Assembly: GCF_002284575.1 (NCBI RefSeq)
Contig: NZ_NPKJ01000048.1
Span: 124,001-188,000, forward strand
Direction of reading: 5' to 3'
Length of the DNA: 64,000 bases
Origin: Mesorhizobium temperatum
GTDB taxonomy: Bacteria; Pseudomonadota; Alphaproteobacteria; Rhizobiales; Rhizobiaceae
Below, piece by piece: positions 26,673-39,408 of the stretch. The translations under genes and the position numbers were made by a program. The notes beneath the pieces were generated by a model. The model was given only the letters and a program-made list of their open reading frames with translations. It was not told the DNA's origin and made no database searches. Position 1 is the stretch's first letter; each line of letters starts with the position of its first letter.

Positions 26673-27191
26673 ATGGCGGTTTCGAAATCCAGCTATGACT
26701 ACGAGGAACTGCTTGCCTGCGCCCGCGGCGAGCTGTTCGGACCTGGAAACGCCCAGCTCCCCTATCCGCCGATGCTGATGTTCGATCGCATCACCGAAAT
26801 CAGCGAGACGGGCGGTGCCTTCGACAAGGGCTTCATCCGCGCCGAATTCGACATCAAGCCGGACCTGTGGTTTTTCGCCTGCCATTTCATCGGCAATCCG
26901 ATCATGCCGGGGTGCCTGGGCCTCGACGCCATGTGGCAATTGACGGGCTTCTACCTCGGCTGGCTCGGCGAGCCGGGCAAGGGCATGGCGCTCTCGACCG
27001 GCGAGGTGAAATTCAAAGGCATGGTGACGCCGTCGGTCAAGAAGGTGGAATATGGCGTGGACTTCAAGCGCGTGATGCGCGGGCGGCTGGTGCTTGGTAT
27101 CGCCGATGGCTGGCTGAAGGCGGATGGCGAACCCATATACGCAGCAACGGATCTCAAGGTGGGTCTGTCCAAGCAATCGGCCGCCGCCTGA
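26673..27191 (+). CDS. fabA: 3-hydroxydecanoyl-ACP dehydratase/isomerase FabA
   Basis: 172 residues, the standard length. FabA dehydrates 3-hydroxydecanoyl-ACP and isomerises trans-2- to cis-3-decenoyl-ACP, the branch point to unsaturated fatty acids. The catalytic His is in [20 protein letters not shown] and the Asp is in the following [18 protein letters not shown] is the usual N-terminal block. I start at the ATG at 26673 (GGAG upstream). It is the first gene of fabA-fabB-fabI, divergent from irr. Confidence 0.97.
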   Translation: MAVSKSSYDYEELLACARGELFGPGNAQLPYPPMLMFDRITEISETGGAFDKGFIRAEFDIKPDLWFFACHFIGNPIMPGCLGLDAMWQLTGFYLGWLGEPGKGMALSTGEVKFKGMVTPSVKKVEYGVDFKRVMRGRLVLGIADGWLKADGEPIYAATDLKVGLSKQSAAA

Positions 27192-27201
27192 CCGGCGCCT
27201 C

Positions 27202-27293
27202 CACAGCGTCTCGCGTCCCTGGGATGCGCAAAAGGAAGCTGTAGAACTTTAATTCGCGCATGATCCTTGTCCGACAGGTTTCGGGTTCATGCG
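27202..27293. repeat. Palindromic repeat element within the fabA-fabB gap
   Basis: ACAGC (27203-27207) and GCTGT (27238-27242) enclose GCGTCCC (27213-27219) and GGGATGC (27221-27227). A second module follows with CGCGCATGATCCTTGTCCGA. It belongs with the elements near 32.9, 54.3, 55.2 and 61.3 kb. It fills nearly the whole fabA-fabB gap and ends just before the fabB ribosome binding site. Confidence 0.7.
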
Positions 27294-27309
27294 CTGGAAG
27301 GAGTTGCGA

Positions 27310-28530
27310 ATGAGACGCGTCGTAGTGACAGGCCTCGGCATCGTGTCGTCGATCGGCAACAATGCCAACGAGGTGCAGGCCTCGCTCCACGATGCCAAAT
27401 CCGGCATCAGCTTCTCCGATTCCTTCGCCGAACACGGCTTCCGCTGCCAGGTCTGGGGGGCGCCGACGCTCGACCCCTCAGCGCTGATCGATCGTCGCGC
27501 CATGCGCTTCCTGTCGCAAGGTGCGGCCTGGAACCATGTCGCCATGGACCAGGCTATCGTGGACGCTGGACTTGGCGAGAGCGACATCACCAATGAGCGC
27601 ACAGGTATCGTCATGGGATCGGGCGGGCCATCGACCCGAACCATCGTCGAAGCCGCTGAAACCACGCTCAAGAACGGCAGCCCCAAGCGCATCGGTCCGT
27701 TTGCGGTGCCGAAGGCGATGTCGTCGACCGCTTCGGCGACGCTCGCAACCTGGTTCAAGATCCACGGCGTCAACTATTCGATCTCTTCGGCCTGCTCGAC
27801 CTCGGCGCATTGCATCGGCAACGGCTACGAACTGATCCAGTGGGGCAAGCAGGACATGGTCTTTGCCGGCGGCCATGAGGATCTCGACTGGACGATGTCG
27901 GACCTGTTCGACGCTATGGGCGCCATGTCCTCCAAGTTCAACGACCGGGCATCGGCCGCCTCGCGCGCCTATGACGTCGATCGTGACGGCTTCGTCATTG
28001 CCGGCGGCGCCGGCGTGCTGGTGCTGGAAGAGCTCGAGCACGCCAAGGCGCGCGGCGCAAAGATCTATGCCGAGGTCGTCGGCTATGGCGCGACCTCTGA
28101 CGGCTACGACATGGTGGCGCCCTCGGGCGAAGGCGCGGTGCGCTGCATGCGGCAGGCGCTGGCGACCGTTTCTTCGCCGGTCGACTACATCAACACGCAC
28201 GGCACCTCGACGCCGGTCGGCGACTCCAGGGAAATGGGCGCAATCCGCGAGGTGTTCGGCGACAAGATGCCTTTCATCAACTCGACGAAATCACTGACCG
28301 GCCATTCTCTGGGTGCGGCCGGCGTGCAGGAATCGATCTACTCGATCCTGATGATGCAAGGCGGCTTCATCGGCGAGAGCGCCCACATCGAGCAGCTCGA
28401 TCCGGAATTCGAGGGCATGCCCATCGTGCGAGAGCGCATCGACGATGCCAGGATCGACACCGTTTTGTCCAACTCGTTCGGTTTCGGCGGCACCAACGCA
28501 ACGCTGATTTTCCAGCGCTATTCCGCATAA
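27310..28530 (+). CDS. fabB: 3-oxoacyl-ACP synthase I FabB
   Basis: A 406-residue condensing enzyme elongating cis-3-decenoyl-ACP in unsaturated fatty acid synthesis. The start is [18 protein letters not shown], with AAGGAG 7 nt upstream of the ATG at 27310. The active-site Cys lies in [15 protein letters not shown]. The two catalytic His residues lie in [11 protein letters not shown] and [13 protein letters not shown], and [13 protein letters not shown] is the C-terminal glycine loop. It sits between fabA and fabI (12 nt). Confidence 0.97.
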   Translation: MRRVVVTGLGIVSSIGNNANEVQASLHDAKSGISFSDSFAEHGFRCQVWGAPTLDPSALIDRRAMRFLSQGAAWNHVAMDQAIVDAGLGESDITNERTGIVMGSGGPSTRTIVEAAETTLKNGSPKRIGPFAVPKAMSSTASATLATWFKIHGVNYSISSACSTSAHCIGNGYELIQWGKQDMVFAGGHEDLDWTMSDLFDAMGAMSSKFNDRASAASRAYDVDRDGFVIAGGAGVLVLEELEHAKARGAKIYAEVVGYGATSDGYDMVAPSGEGAVRCMRQALATVSSPVDYINTHGTSTPVGDSREMGAIREVFGDKMPFINSTKSLTGHSLGAAGVQESIYSILMMQGGFIGESAHIEQLDPEFEGMPIVRERIDDARIDTVLSNSFGFGGTNATLIFQRYSA

Positions 28531-28542
28531 GGATTGCCGACC

Positions 28543-29355
28543 ATGGACGGATTGATGAAGGGCAAGCGGGGGCTTGTCATGGGTGTCGCCAACGACCATT
28601 CGATCGCCTGGGGCATCGCCCGAAAACTGTCCGAACATGGGGCAGAACTCGCCTTCACCTATCAGGGCGAAGCCTTCGGGCGCCGGGTCAAGCCGCTTGC
28701 CGACAAACTCGGCTCCTCGCTGGTCGTGCCTTGCGACGTCGAGGACAGCGCATCGGTTGCCGCTACTTTCGAGACCTTGGGCAAGGCCTGGGGCGGGCTG
28801 GACTTCGTCGTCCACGCCATCGGCTTTTCCGACAAGAACGAGCTGAAGGGCCTTTACGCCGACACCAGCCGCGATAATTTCGTCCGCACAATGGTCATCT
28901 CCTGCTACTCCTTCACCGAGGTCGCCCGTCATGCCGCCGCGCTGATGAAGGACAGCGGCTCGATGATCACGCTGACCTACGCCGGTTCCGTTCGTGTCAT
29001 GCCGAACTACAACGTCATGGGCGTCGCCAAGGCCGGGCTGGAAGCCAGCGTCCGCTATCTCGCCAACGACTATGGCCCGCGCGGCATCAGGGTGAACGGC
29101 ATATCGGCCGGCCCGGTGCGGACATTGGCGGGCGCCGGGATTTCCGACGCACGCCACATGTTTTCCTACCAGCAGCGCAACTCGCCGCTGCGCCGCACGG
29201 TGACCATCGACGAAGTCGGTGGTTCCGCGCTCTACCTCCTGTCCGACCTGTCGTCGGGCGTCACCGGCGAAATCCACTATGTCGATTCCGGCTACCACAT
29301 CGTCTCGATGCCGACGCTCGACGAGTTGAAGCGGACCGACAACGGACGAGAGTAA
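28543..29355 (+). CDS. fabI: Enoyl-ACP reductase FabI
   Basis: A 270-residue short-chain dehydrogenase-type reductase that completes each fatty acid elongation cycle with NADH. The start is MDGLMKGKRGLVMGVAND, and SIAW is the usual cofactor loop. The catalytic pair is in NYNVMGVAKAGLE (Tyr-x6-Lys). The ATG at 28543 has AAGGA 9 nt upstream; the open frame includes a TTG at 28534. It is the third gene of the fabA-fabB-fabI operon. The Tyr-x6-Lys spacing is that of triclosan-type FabI, which is a family-level statement. Confidence 0.95.
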   Translation: MDGLMKGKRGLVMGVANDHSIAWGIARKLSEHGAELAFTYQGEAFGRRVKPLADKLGSSLVVPCDVEDSASVAATFETLGKAWGGLDFVVHAIGFSDKNELKGLYADTSRDNFVRTMVISCYSFTEVARHAAALMKDSGSMITLTYAGSVRVMPNYNVMGVAKAGLEASVRYLANDYGPRGIRVNGISAGPVRTLAGAGISDARHMFSYQQRNSPLRRTVTIDEVGGSALYLLSDLSSGVTGEIHYVDSGYHIVSMPTLDELKRTDNGRE

Positions 29356-29397
29356 TTTCGGCCTTTAGAAGTTGCCTTGATCCCCGTGAACGCCGCC

Positions 29398-30408
29398 TCA
29401 GCGGCGCGCCGCGAGAATCTTGAACATCCCGTCGCGGGCGATCTCGGCATGACTGGAGAAGGCGGCCGCCAGCACCGGCTCGTAGGGAAGCTGGCGGTTC
29501 GCCACCATGAACAGCCGCCCGCCCGGCTTCAGCGCCTTTGCCGCGGCGCGGATCATGCCGGCACCGACCTCCGGCTCGGCCGCCCGGCTGCGATGGAAGG
29601 GCGGGTTCATAACGATGGCGTCATAGCGCCGCTCGACCGGCTCGCTCAAAAGATCGATCCAGAAGAAATCGGGTTCCGCCGCTGTATTGCCGATATTGCC
29701 TTTCGCCGCCTCCAGCGCATCGAACTCGGCCTCGTAGAGATCGAGCGCCGATATGCCCGGTGAGCGGGCGGCGACTTCGGCCGCCACATAGCCCCAGCCG
29801 GCACAGAAATCGGCAACTTTGCCACGCAGGTCGCCGGGCAGATTGTCGACCAGCAATTTCGAACCTGTATCGATCTTGTCGAAAGAGAACATGCCTGGCG
29901 CGGTGCGGAAACGGCCCTCAAGCAGAAGGGGTGGATTGGCGACGCGAAGCGCTGCCGCGACCGCAGCATCGGCAGGTCGATGGAACCAGAAGGCGATGCC
30001 GTGATGTTTCGGCAAATGGCCGTCGAGCGGCACAAGCTCGCCGATGCGCTTGCGCAGGCTGGCAATGCCATCGTCCTTGGCACCGGCGACGATAATCGAT
30101 CCGCCCGGCCTCACACGCTCAATCGCCTCAGCGATGTGCAATTCGTTTTGCCCGCGATGACGGCCGGCAAGCACCAGGGCCGCATCGAAACCTTCGCCTT
30201 CCGGGCGCGGCGTGACCGTGAAGCCCCCCTGCAGCGCGCGAAAATGCGGGCGGAAGCCTTGCACCAGATGCAGTGCCGCATCGAAACCTTCGGGCAGGCG
30301 GAAGCCGGGTTCAGCGCCGAGAAAGAGGACACGCTCGCCCTTACGCGGCAGGGAGACAGCCTCGGCCTCGAACGGATGGAACAGTGTCTTCAGCGGCTCG
30401 GCGGACAT
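29398..30408 (-). CDS. Class I SAM-dependent methyltransferase, RsmC-like
   Basis: 336 residues with the two-domain layout of RsmC/RlmG rRNA guanine-N2 methyltransferases. The N-terminal half is a degenerate methyltransferase-like domain. The C-terminal half has SAM motif I (GKVADFCAGWGYVAAEVA) and the catalytic motif IVMNPPFHRSRA. E. coli RsmC methylates G1207 of 16S rRNA; the rRNA target here is inferred. It converges on fabI and lies just beyond the pnp terminator. Confidence 0.82.
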   Translation of the reverse strand: MSAEPLKTLFHPFEAEAVSLPRKGERVLFLGAEPGFRLPEGFDAALHLVQGFRPHFRALQGGFTVTPRPEGEGFDAALVLAGRHRGQNELHIAEAIERVRPGGSIIVAGAKDDGIASLRKRIGELVPLDGHLPKHHGIAFWFHRPADAAVAAALRVANPPLLLEGRFRTAPGMFSFDKIDTGSKLLVDNLPGDLRGKVADFCAGWGYVAAEVAARSPGISALDLYEAEFDALEAAKGNIGNTAAEPDFFWIDLLSEPVERRYDAIVMNPPFHRSRAAEPEVGAGMIRAAAKALKPGGRLFMVANRQLPYEPVLAAAFSSHAEIARDGMFKILAARR

Positions 30409-30448
30409 TCTTCGATCTCGAAATGCAGCTGGCTTGTCTAGAAAATGA

Positions 30449-30479
30449 AAACGGGCGCGACCTGTCGGCGCGCCCGTTT
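30449..30479 (-). terminator. Terminator-like hairpin after pnp
   Basis: An 11-bp stem (30449-30459 with 30469-30479) with a 9-base loop lies 20 nt after the pnp stop on the minus strand. A TTTTCATTTTC stretch follows. It separates pnp from the downstream methyltransferase gene. Confidence 0.75.
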
Positions 30480-30499
30480 CGATTGTATCGTCAGATCGC

Positions 30500-32647
<2,148 letters not shown>

Positions 32648-32876
32648 TTCTTGTCCTTCATATGCGGAAAGGGCCGCGCTATTTCACCGTGCGCGAGTGC
32701 CCCTTTCCCTTGGCTTCGTTTCTCGGGCAGCCACGGGCAAGACAACGGGAAGCTCGGGTAAATCCGGCGCGGTGCCGGGCGAGCGTCCTGCAATCCTGCC
32801 CCATGACCGTCCATGGGCGGTTTCGAATGGCCCTGTGCTATCTCGAAACCGGGTCTAGCCAATCGATCCGACTGGC

Positions 32877-32980
32877 CTTGCGCATGACCCCGAAAACCGC
32901 GGCTCTCGGAAAATGCCTTGCGCAAATTCAAAGTTTCAGAGCGTCCTATGTGCGCGTCCAAATGGATGCGCGGCGCTCTA
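32877..32980. repeat. Palindromic repeat element in the rpsO-pnp gap
   Basis: AGAGCG (32938-32943) and CGCTCT (32974-32979) bracket GCGCGTCC and GGATGCGC. The neighbouring module around 32877-32925 (TTGCGCATGACC, GAAAACCG, TTGCGCAAATTC) matches the second module of the other elements. The gap between rpsO and pnp (32648-33054) otherwise holds no gene that I can support. Confidence 0.7.
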
Positions 32981-33016
32981 CTTCCTTCATTAGAGCAATG
33001 GACTGCTCCAATGCGC

Positions 33017-33048
33017 GACCGGCGGGCTCTCGAAAGAACCCGCCGGTC
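33017..33048 (-). terminator. 10-bp hairpin just after rpsO
   Basis: GACCGGCGGG (33017-33026) pairs exactly with CCCGCCGGTC (33039-33048), beginning 6 nt after the rpsO stop. No U-run follows. By analogy with the rpsO-pnp region of other bacteria it may be a partial terminator or an RNase III-processed stem. Confidence 0.6.
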
Positions 33049-33054
33049 AATTCG

Positions 33055-33324
33055 TCAACGGCGCAGACCGAGCTTCTCGATCAGCGTCTGATAGCGCGCG
33101 TCATCCTTGCGCTTGAGATAATCAAGCAGGCTGCGGCGCTGGGAGACGAGAGCGAGCAGACCACGGCGGGAATGGTTATCCTTCTTGTGGTCCTTGAAAT
33201 GGTCGGTCAGGTTCTTGATGCGCTCGGAAAGGATGGCCACCTGGACTTCCGGGGACCCGGTATCGCCCTTAGCGGTTGCGAATTCACCCATCAATTCCTT
33301 CTTGCGCTCGGCAGTAATCGACAT
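33055..33324 (-). CDS. rpsO: 30S ribosomal protein S15
   Basis: An 89-residue protein that binds the central domain of 16S rRNA. It is fully helical, with the family blocks [36 protein letters not shown] and [15 protein letters not shown], and it ends in EKLGLRR. The length is exact for the family. It lies upstream of pnp and downstream of corA on the minus strand. Confidence 0.97.
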   Translation of the reverse strand: MSITAERKKELMGEFATAKGDTGSPEVQVAILSERIKNLTDHFKDHKKDNHSRRGLLALVSQRRSLLDYLKRKDDARYQTLIEKLGLRR

Positions 33325-33489
33325 CGTGTTTTTCCTTATCTGTTGGAGGAAACGGGACGCCCTCGGCCGGGATGTCGTCCAGCAGGGGCCGGTACAAGCA
33401 ACGTGTCATTGCACGATGCTGCGGCGCATATAGTGCAATTCAGGCAAAAACACCAGCCCAATTCACAAGCCGGCTTTTTGCTGCGCAAA

Positions 33490-33505
33490 CGAAGATTTGT
33501 CTTCG
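33490..33505 (-). terminator. Small hairpin abutting the corA stop
   Basis: CGAAGA (33490-33495) and TCTTCG (33500-33505) form a 6-bp stem with a TTTG loop, directly after the corA stop on the minus strand. The T content afterwards is low. It is a weak terminator candidate in the 180-base gap before rpsO. Confidence 0.4.
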
Positions 33506-33506
33506 G

Positions 33507-34601
33507 CTAAAGCCACTTCTTCCATCTGAAGAAAGCGATAAGGCCGAGCGCGACAACGGCCATGAACACGAGCGCCGCCGGATATCCGTATTGGGCCTTC
33601 AGCTCCGGCATGTTCCATGGCGAGGTTTCGGGATCGAAGTTCATGCCCCACACGCCAGCGAGAAAGGTGAGCGGGATGAAGATCACCGAGACGATCGTCA
33701 GATAGCTGATGACATCGCTGGTGCGCGCCTGGCTCAGCGACAGATGCATCTCGATCAGACCGGTCAGCATGTCGCGCTGGGTTTCGATCAGTTCGATGAG
33801 CCGAAGCGAGTGATCGAGCGTGTCGTTCAGGAAGATCTTGGTCTCGGGCTTCACATAGGGCACGTCGTTGCGGATCAGCGTCGCCAGCGCATCGCGCATC
33901 GGCCAAAGCACCCCCTTCAGCACATTGGCGTCGCGCCGCAACTCGTGAAGCCGCCGCATCTGGTGCTTGTCCGCCGCGCGCAGCATCTGGTCCTCGATGC
34001 TGTCGACCAATTCGCCGGCAGCCTCGATCGGCGGGAAATAGCTGTCGACAATGGCGTCGATCAGCGCATAGGCGAGATAGTCAGCGCCGCGTGCGCGCAG
34101 CCGGTTGGGCATCGAGCTTGCGATGCGCTTGCGCACGGGATCGAACGGATCGCCTTCGCGCTCCTGGAAGGTGACGACGAAGTTCTTGCCGAAGAAGACC
34201 GCGATCTGCTCGTAACGATGCGCGGTGACGTCGTCGATCATCCTGACGACGACGAAGGCATGGTCCTCGAAGAAATCCACCTTCGGCCGCTGGCCGGTGT
34301 TGACGACGTCTTCCAGCGCCAGCGGATGCAGGCTGAAAATCCGGCCGATCTCCTCGATCAGCGGGATGTTGGCGAGACCGGTACAATCGAGCCAAATGAC
34401 CGGCCATGTATCGCAATGAGCGTTGACGTCGTCGATGCTGGCATTTTCGATTGTCTCGAATTTGTCGGGCGACATCAGCGTCAGTCGCAGTTCGCTGCGC
34501 CGCGCCGCCGGGTCGGCGATCAGTGTGCCCGGTGATGCGCCGACCGGCGGCCGCCGTGCCGTCACCGGCGCCCGCTTCTTGATCGTCTCGGCCTTTGCCA
34601 T
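33507..34601 (-). CDS. corA: CorA-family magnesium transporter
   Basis: A 364-residue inner-membrane channel of the 2-TM-GxN family. It has a large cytoplasmic N-domain and a long helix. The two C-terminal transmembrane segments are SDVISYLTIVSVIFIPLTFL and AALVFMAVVALGLIAFF, separated by the signature GVWGMNF that contains the Gly-Met-Asn selectivity motif. The basic C-terminal end is RWKKWL. The gene is inserted in the run truB-corA-rpsO on one strand, 44 nt after truB. Transport of Mg2+ is the family role; Co2+ or Ni2+ may also pass. Confidence 0.93.
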   Translation of the reverse strand: MAKAETIKKRAPVTARRPPVGASPGTLIADPAARRSELRLTLMSPDKFETIENASIDDVNAHCDTWPVIWLDCTGLANIPLIEEIGRIFSLHPLALEDVVNTGQRPKVDFFEDHAFVVVRMIDDVTAHRYEQIAVFFGKNFVVTFQEREGDPFDPVRKRIASSMPNRLRARGADYLAYALIDAIVDSYFPPIEAAGELVDSIEDQMLRAADKHQMRRLHELRRDANVLKGVLWPMRDALATLIRNDVPYVKPETKIFLNDTLDHSLRLIELIETQRDMLTGLIEMHLSLSQARTSDVISYLTIVSVIFIPLTFLAGVWGMNFDPETSPWNMPELKAQYGYPAALVFMAVVALGLIAFFRWKKWL

Positions 34602-34645
34602 GTGCCCCTCGAATGCTACGTCTGGTCGAGATTAGACGACGGGAC

Positions 34646-35608
34646 TCACCCGGCAAAGACCCGCTTCGGCTTGAACATGCCTTGTTCGATGGCGCCGATG
34701 GCGACTAGCTTGCCGCGCGCCGTGGCACAGGCTTCCTCGGCTTCCACCGGCGCGTCGCGGCCACGGATGATGACCGGATTGCCGAGGCGAATTTTTGTTG
34801 CAGCGTCGTCGCTGATCGCGATTTGCGGCAGGCAGTCGAGCGCGGCTGATGTGTCGACCAGGAGCGCATCGATGGCGTCGAAATCGACCGGCACCGTGTC
34901 CGCTGAATCCGAACGTTCATCGCCCTGTTCGCCGAAGCGAGCGGCTTCCAACTCGGCGATGGTGACGAAGTCTTCCTGCGTGAACGGCTCGACTTCGATC
35001 CGGCGCAGTTCGGCGATGTGACCGAAACAGCCGAGGTCGCGGCCCATGTCGCGGGCCAGCGAGCGCACATAAGTGCCCTTGCCGCATTCGACCTCGAAAA
35101 TGGTGCGATCAGAATTGTGCTCGATCAGGTCGAGACGGCCGATCTCGACTTCCCGCGCCGGGATGTCGACCATCGCGCCGTCGCGGGCAAGGTCATAGGC
35201 GCGCTGGCCTGCGATCTTGATGGCCGAAAATTGCGGCGGCGTCTGCATGATGACGCCGGTATATTTCGGCATCAGCAAAAGCACATCGGCTTCAGCCGGA
35301 CGCTGGTCGGAGCTTTTCGTCACCGGCCCTTCGAGGTCATCGGTCGAACGCTCCTCACCCCAGGCAACCGTGAAGCGGTAGAGTTTGGCGCCATCCTGGA
35401 CATAGGGCACGGTCTTGGTCGCTTCGCCGAGCGCAATCGGCAGCATGCCGGAAGCGAGCGGGTCGAGCGTGCCAGCATGGCCGGCCTTTTCCGCCTGGAA
35501 CAACCATTTGATCTTGGAGACGGCTTCGGTCGAGCCCATGCCGACGGGCTTGTCCAGCACCAGCCAGCCGGAGATCGGCCGGCCCTTCTTCTTGCCGCGA
35601 CGCGCCAC
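34646..35608 (-). CDS. truB: tRNA pseudouridine(55) synthase TruB
   Basis: 320 residues. TruB makes pseudouridine 55 in the T loop of tRNAs. The N-terminal block is [21 protein letters not shown]. The catalytic Asp is in [21 protein letters not shown] (Gly-Thr-Leu-Asp), and [21 protein letters not shown] is motif III. The start is a GTG at 35608 that shares one base with the rbfA stop (TAGTG), so translation is coupled. It belongs to the nusA-infB-rbfA-truB operon. Confidence 0.95.
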   Translation of the reverse strand: MARRGKKKGRPISGWLVLDKPVGMGSTEAVSKIKWLFQAEKAGHAGTLDPLASGMLPIALGEATKTVPYVQDGAKLYRFTVAWGEERSTDDLEGPVTKSSDQRPAEADVLLLMPKYTGVIMQTPPQFSAIKIAGQRAYDLARDGAMVDIPAREVEIGRLDLIEHNSDRTIFEVECGKGTYVRSLARDMGRDLGCFGHIAELRRIEVEPFTQEDFVTIAELEAARFGEQGDERSDSADTVPVDFDAIDALLVDTSAALDCLPQIAISDDAATKIRLGNPVIIRGRDAPVEAEEACATARGKLVAIGAIEQGMFKPKRVFAG

Positions 35609-36033
35609 TATTTTTCGTCCTTGTCGTTGTCTTTATTCTGATCGTCGGGGCCGAGATCGCGCGCCACTTCGGGCGAGTGCAACAATTCGTTGATCTTCTG
35701 GAAATTGTCGTAGCTGGTGTCGAGCCGGAAGCGGAATTCCGGCATGTACTTCATCTGCCGGAGCGCGCCGGAAACGCGGCCGCGGATGAATTTCGCATGC
35801 TTGTTGAGCGCCTCCACCACCGCATCGGTATCACTGGCGCCGAGCGGCGAGACGAAGGCGGTGGCGATTTTCAGATCGGGCGACATGCGCACTTCCGAGA
35901 CCGAAACCACGGCGTTCTCGATCAGCGGATCGAGGATCTCGCCGCGCTGCAAGGTTTCCGACAGCGCATGGCGCACCTGCTCGCCGACGCGAAGCATGCG
36001 CTGGGATGGACCTGACGTGGTTGAACGGGGCAT
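35608..36033 (-). CDS. rbfA: 30S ribosome-binding factor RbfA
   Basis: A 141-residue KH-fold assembly factor needed for 16S rRNA 5'-end maturation and cold adaptation. The conserved blocks [39 protein letters not shown] and [17 protein letters not shown] are present. The C-terminal tail is acidic ([12 protein letters not shown]). The stop overlaps the truB GTG by one base. It lies 125 nt after infB. Confidence 0.95.
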   Translation of the reverse strand: MPRSTTSGPSQRMLRVGEQVRHALSETLQRGEILDPLIENAVVSVSEVRMSPDLKIATAFVSPLGASDTDAVVEALNKHAKFIRGRVSGALRQMKYMPEFRFRLDTSYDNFQKINELLHSPEVARDLGPDDQNKDNDKDEK

Positions 36034-36158
36034 TTTTCTCTATCCTGAAATCGTGAGGCACGGGATGGGACCGCGCCGCATGTCTCATATGCTTTGGGCG
36101 GCAGCCTTTCGACCACCGCCCGGTCTCAGTAGATGCTCGAACTCAAGTTGCTCGAAAC

Positions 36159-38723
36159 TCAGAGCGTCCTGGTCACCATCTCGACGCGGAAGCACTCGAT
36201 GACGTCGCCGACGCGCATGTCTTCGTAGTTCTGGAAGGCCATGCCGCATTCCTGGCCACCCGGGACCTCCGCAACTTCGTCCTTGAAGCGCTTCAGGGTC
36301 TTCAGCGTGCCTTCGTGGATGACGACGTTGTCGCGGATCAGGCGAACGCCCGCACCGCGCTCGACCTTGCCTTCGGTGACACGGCAGCCGGCGATCTTGC
36401 CGACCTTGGTGATGTCGAAGATCTCGAGGATCTCCGCATTGCCGATGAAGGTCTCGCGACGCTCCGGCGACAGCAGGCCGGAGAGCGCCGCCTTCACGTC
36501 ATCCACGAGGTTGTAGATGATCGAGTAGTAGCGGATCTCGATGCCCGCAGCCGCGGCAGCAGCACGCGCCTGCACATTGGCTCGGACGTTGAAGCCGATG
36601 ATCGCGGCACCCGAGGTTTCCGCCAGCGACACATCGCTTTCGGTGATGCCGCCGGCGCCCGCATGAACGATGCGCGCACGCACCTCGTCGGTGCCGAGCT
36701 TGTCCAGCGCCGCGCTGATCGCCTCGATCGAGCCCTGCACGTCGCCCTTGATGACCAGCGGGAATTCCTTCAGGCCGCTCGTCTGCAGTTGCGACATCAT
36801 CTGTTCGAGCGACCCGCGCTGGCCGGCATGCTTGGCCACCGCCTTCTCACGCGCCAGACGCTGGCGGTATTCGGTGATCTCGCGGGCGCGGGCTTCGTTG
36901 TTGACCACGGCGAAGCGATCGCCGGCCTGCGGGGTTCCCTGCAGACCGAGCACCTCGACCGGCATCGCCGGCGGCGCTTCCTTGATCTGCCCGCCGCGGT
37001 CGTTGACCAGCGCGCGCACCCGGCCCCATTCGTTGCCGGCAACGAGGATATCGCCAGGCATCAGCGTGCCGGTCTGGACAAGCACGGTGGCGACTGGGCC
37101 GCGGCCCTTGTCGAGCTGGGCTTCGATGACGACGCCCTCGGCGGTGCGGTCCGGATTGGCCTTCAGGTCGAGGATTTCGGCCTGCAGCAGGATCGTTTCG
37201 AGCAGCTTGTCCAGATTGGTACCCTTGGTCGCCGACACTTCGACGTCCAGCACCTCGCCGCCCATCGATTCGACGAAGACTTCGTGGCGCAGCAGTTCCG
37301 AACGCACCTTCTGCGGGTCGGCATCATGCTTGTCGATCTTGTTGATCGCCACAATGATCGGAACGCCGGCCGCCTTGGCATGGCTGATCGATTCGATCGT
37401 CTGCGGCATCACGCTGTCGTCGGCCGCCACCACGAGGATGGCGATGTCGGTCGCCTGGGCGCCGCGGGCGCGCATCGCCGTGAAGGCGGCGTGGCCGGGC
37501 GTGTCGATGAAGGTGATCTTATGACCGTTCTTCTCGACCTGATAGGCGCCGATATGCTGGGTGATGCCGCCGGCCTCGCCGGACACGACATTGGCATTGC
37601 GGATGGCATCAAGCAGCGACGTCTTGCCGTGATCGACATGGCCCATGATGGTCACCACCGGCGGACGCGGCTCGAGATCTTCGGGACGATCGGCGATGTT
37701 GAACAGGCCTTCCTCGATGTCGGACTCGGCGACGCGGCGAACCGTGTGGCCGAATTCGGTGGCGACCAGCTCGGCCGTGTCGGCGTCGATGACGTCGCCC
37801 GGCTTCAGGATCTGGCCCTGTTTCATGAAGAACTTGACCACATCGACGGCGCGCTCGGACATGCGCTGCGCCAGCTCCTGGATGGTGATGGTTTCGGGCA
37901 GTATCACTTCGCGCATGACTTTCTCGCGCGGTTCATTATGCAGCGCGCGCTTGAATTTCTCCTGCCGCCGACGCATCGACGACAGCGAACGCGCTCGCGC
38001 ATCCTCATCGGAAAGTGCGGCATTCAGCGTCAGCTTGCCGCGGCGGCGATCTTCCTCGCCCTTGGTCGGCTTGGCCGGACGCGCCACTTCGGGCGTGACC
38101 GGACGGCGCACCGGCGCTCCGGCGCCGGTCCGCTTCGGCTTGACGTCCTCGTCGTCGACCGTCGCAAGTTCGGCAGCCAGCGGCGCGCGGCGGCGCGCCT
38201 CTTCCTCGGCACGCCGGCGGGACTCCGCTTCGGCCTGCAGCCGGGCTTCTTCCTCGGCCTGGCGGCGCGCGGATTCCTCGCGCTCGCGACGGCGGCGCTC
38301 TTCATCCTCGGCGCGGCGCTTGGCCTCGTCGATGGCGCGCTGGCGATCCTCGACGTCGCGCACCTTCGAGCCCTCAAGGGCTCGGCGGCGCGCCTCCATC
38401 TCATTGCGCGACAATTCGTTCAGCACCATGCCGCCGCGTTCGACAGGCGGCAGAGGCGGCGGCGCCTTGGGCGCCTCTTGCACAACGGGCGCTGCCGCGA
38501 CCGGCGCCTTCGGCGTGAAGACGGACGGGGCAGCGGCCGGCTCCGGCTTGTCACCGGGCAGCGAGAACTTGCGCTTCTTGGTCTCGACCACGACCGCCTT
38601 GGTGCGGCCATGCGAGAAGCTCTGGCGCACGGTGCCCTGTTCCGTACCGGGGCGCTTCAGCGTCAAAGTCTTCTTCGGCGTAACACTCAACGTCTTGTCG
38701 TCGCCCGATTTCGTATCGTTCAT
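36159..38723 (-). CDS. infB: Translation initiation factor IF-2
   Basis: 854 residues. The N-terminal 270 or so are a long charged, coiled, low-complexity region rich in Arg/Glu/Ala with a clear heptad-like segment. An IF2-N domain follows ([20 protein letters not shown]), then the GTPase domain with G1 [15 protein letters not shown]3 DTPGHAAF and G4 NKIDKHD. Domains II and IV end in [19 protein letters not shown]. It places initiator tRNA on the 30S subunit. The start overlaps the ylxR stop by 4 nt (ATGA). Confidence 0.97.
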   Translation of the reverse strand: MNDTKSGDDKTLSVTPKKTLTLKRPGTEQGTVRQSFSHGRTKAVVVETKKRKFSLPGDKPEPAAAPSVFTPKAPVAAAPVVQEAPKAPPPLPPVERGGMVLNELSRNEMEARRRALEGSKVRDVEDRQRAIDEAKRRAEDEERRRREREESARRQAEEEARLQAEAESRRRAEEEARRRAPLAAELATVDDEDVKPKRTGAGAPVRRPVTPEVARPAKPTKGEEDRRRGKLTLNAALSDEDARARSLSSMRRRQEKFKRALHNEPREKVMREVILPETITIQELAQRMSERAVDVVKFFMKQGQILKPGDVIDADTAELVATEFGHTVRRVAESDIEEGLFNIADRPEDLEPRPPVVTIMGHVDHGKTSLLDAIRNANVVSGEAGGITQHIGAYQVEKNGHKITFIDTPGHAAFTAMRARGAQATDIAILVVAADDSVMPQTIESISHAKAAGVPIIVAINKIDKHDADPQKVRSELLRHEVFVESMGGEVLDVEVSATKGTNLDKLLETILLQAEILDLKANPDRTAEGVVIEAQLDKGRGPVATVLVQTGTLMPGDILVAGNEWGRVRALVNDRGGQIKEAPPAMPVEVLGLQGTPQAGDRFAVVNNEARAREITEYRQRLAREKAVAKHAGQRGSLEQMMSQLQTSGLKEFPLVIKGDVQGSIEAISAALDKLGTDEVRARIVHAGAGGITESDVSLAETSGAAIIGFNVRANVQARAAAAAAGIEIRYYSIIYNLVDDVKAALSGLLSPERRETFIGNAEILEIFDITKVGKIAGCRVTEGKVERGAGVRLIRDNVVIHEGTLKTLKRFKDEVAEVPGGQECGMAFQNYEDMRVGDVIECFRVEMVTRTL

Positions 38724-39379
38724 TCCATATCCTCTGCGGCATCATCTTCGTCAGCAACGGCCGCAAGCATTGCCAGATCGTCCGGGGAACCGCCCCGATA
38801 CCGGTCGAGCGCAACCATGCGCTTCTTGACCGCCCTGCCCGCGTCTCCCGCGAGAACGGCAGCATGTATCACATTTGTACCCCCCAATGCCAAGCTCAAC
38901 TCGGCCTCGGAGAAAAGTTTGTAGGCAGGGATGGCGGGGCCGCCAAGGTGGACGGTTGCCCGTCGCGCCTGACTGATCTTGCGGACGCCGTCATCTGACG
39001 CCTCGGTCGCATGCAACACGAAAAGCGCCAGCCCACTACGTACCGCGCTCTCGACCTTAGTGGCGCCGAGCGCGATCGCGCCTGCCTTGCGGGCAAGACC
39101 GAGCATGCCCAGAGCGGATCTGGAAAGCAGCCCGTCGACCATGCCGCCGAGATCGGTCGGCACGGTCACCGGCGCCTTGAAGGCGCGAGCGAACAGGTTC
39201 TTCGCTGCCGCCTTGTCGATATGTAGGCGGTCGGCCGTCACCCAGCAACCGCGGCCGGGCAGGTTTTTCTTGATATCCGGAACGACGGCCGAATCCGGGC
39301 CGACGACGAAACGGATCAAATCATCCGGTTCGGCCTGTCTGCGCGTGACGATGCAAGTGCGATCGTTCATCTCGTCCAA
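38720..39379 (-). CDS. ylxR: YlxR-like RNA-binding protein with L7Ae-like domain (DUF448)
   Basis: 219 residues. The N-terminal 85 or so are the YlxR/DUF448 domain, with [19 protein letters not shown] and the motif [13 protein letters not shown]. The C-terminal part resembles an L7Ae/L30e RNA-binding fold ([20 protein letters not shown]). The fusion is usual in alphaproteobacteria. The gene lies 29 nt after nusA and overlaps infB by 4 nt. A role in RNA binding or transcription control is known only in outline. Confidence 0.88.
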   Translation of the reverse strand: MDEMNDRTCIVTRRQAEPDDLIRFVVGPDSAVVPDIKKNLPGRGCWVTADRLHIDKAAAKNLFARAFKAPVTVPTDLGGMVDGLLSRSALGMLGLARKAGAIALGATKVESAVRSGLALFVLHATEASDDGVRKISQARRATVHLGGPAIPAYKLFSEAELSLALGGTNVIHAAVLAGDAGRAVKKRMVALDRYRGGSPDDLAMLAAVADEDDAAEDME

Positions 39380-39408
39380 GGGCGGGTTGTGTGCGATGCG
39401 GTTTCACC

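Noticed and set aside
36315..38924. 869-codon open frame antisense to infB
   Set aside because: It is the GC-rich shadow of infB: it follows the reverse frame exactly and its composition (Arg/Asp/His-rich) is artefactual. infB has all its motifs.
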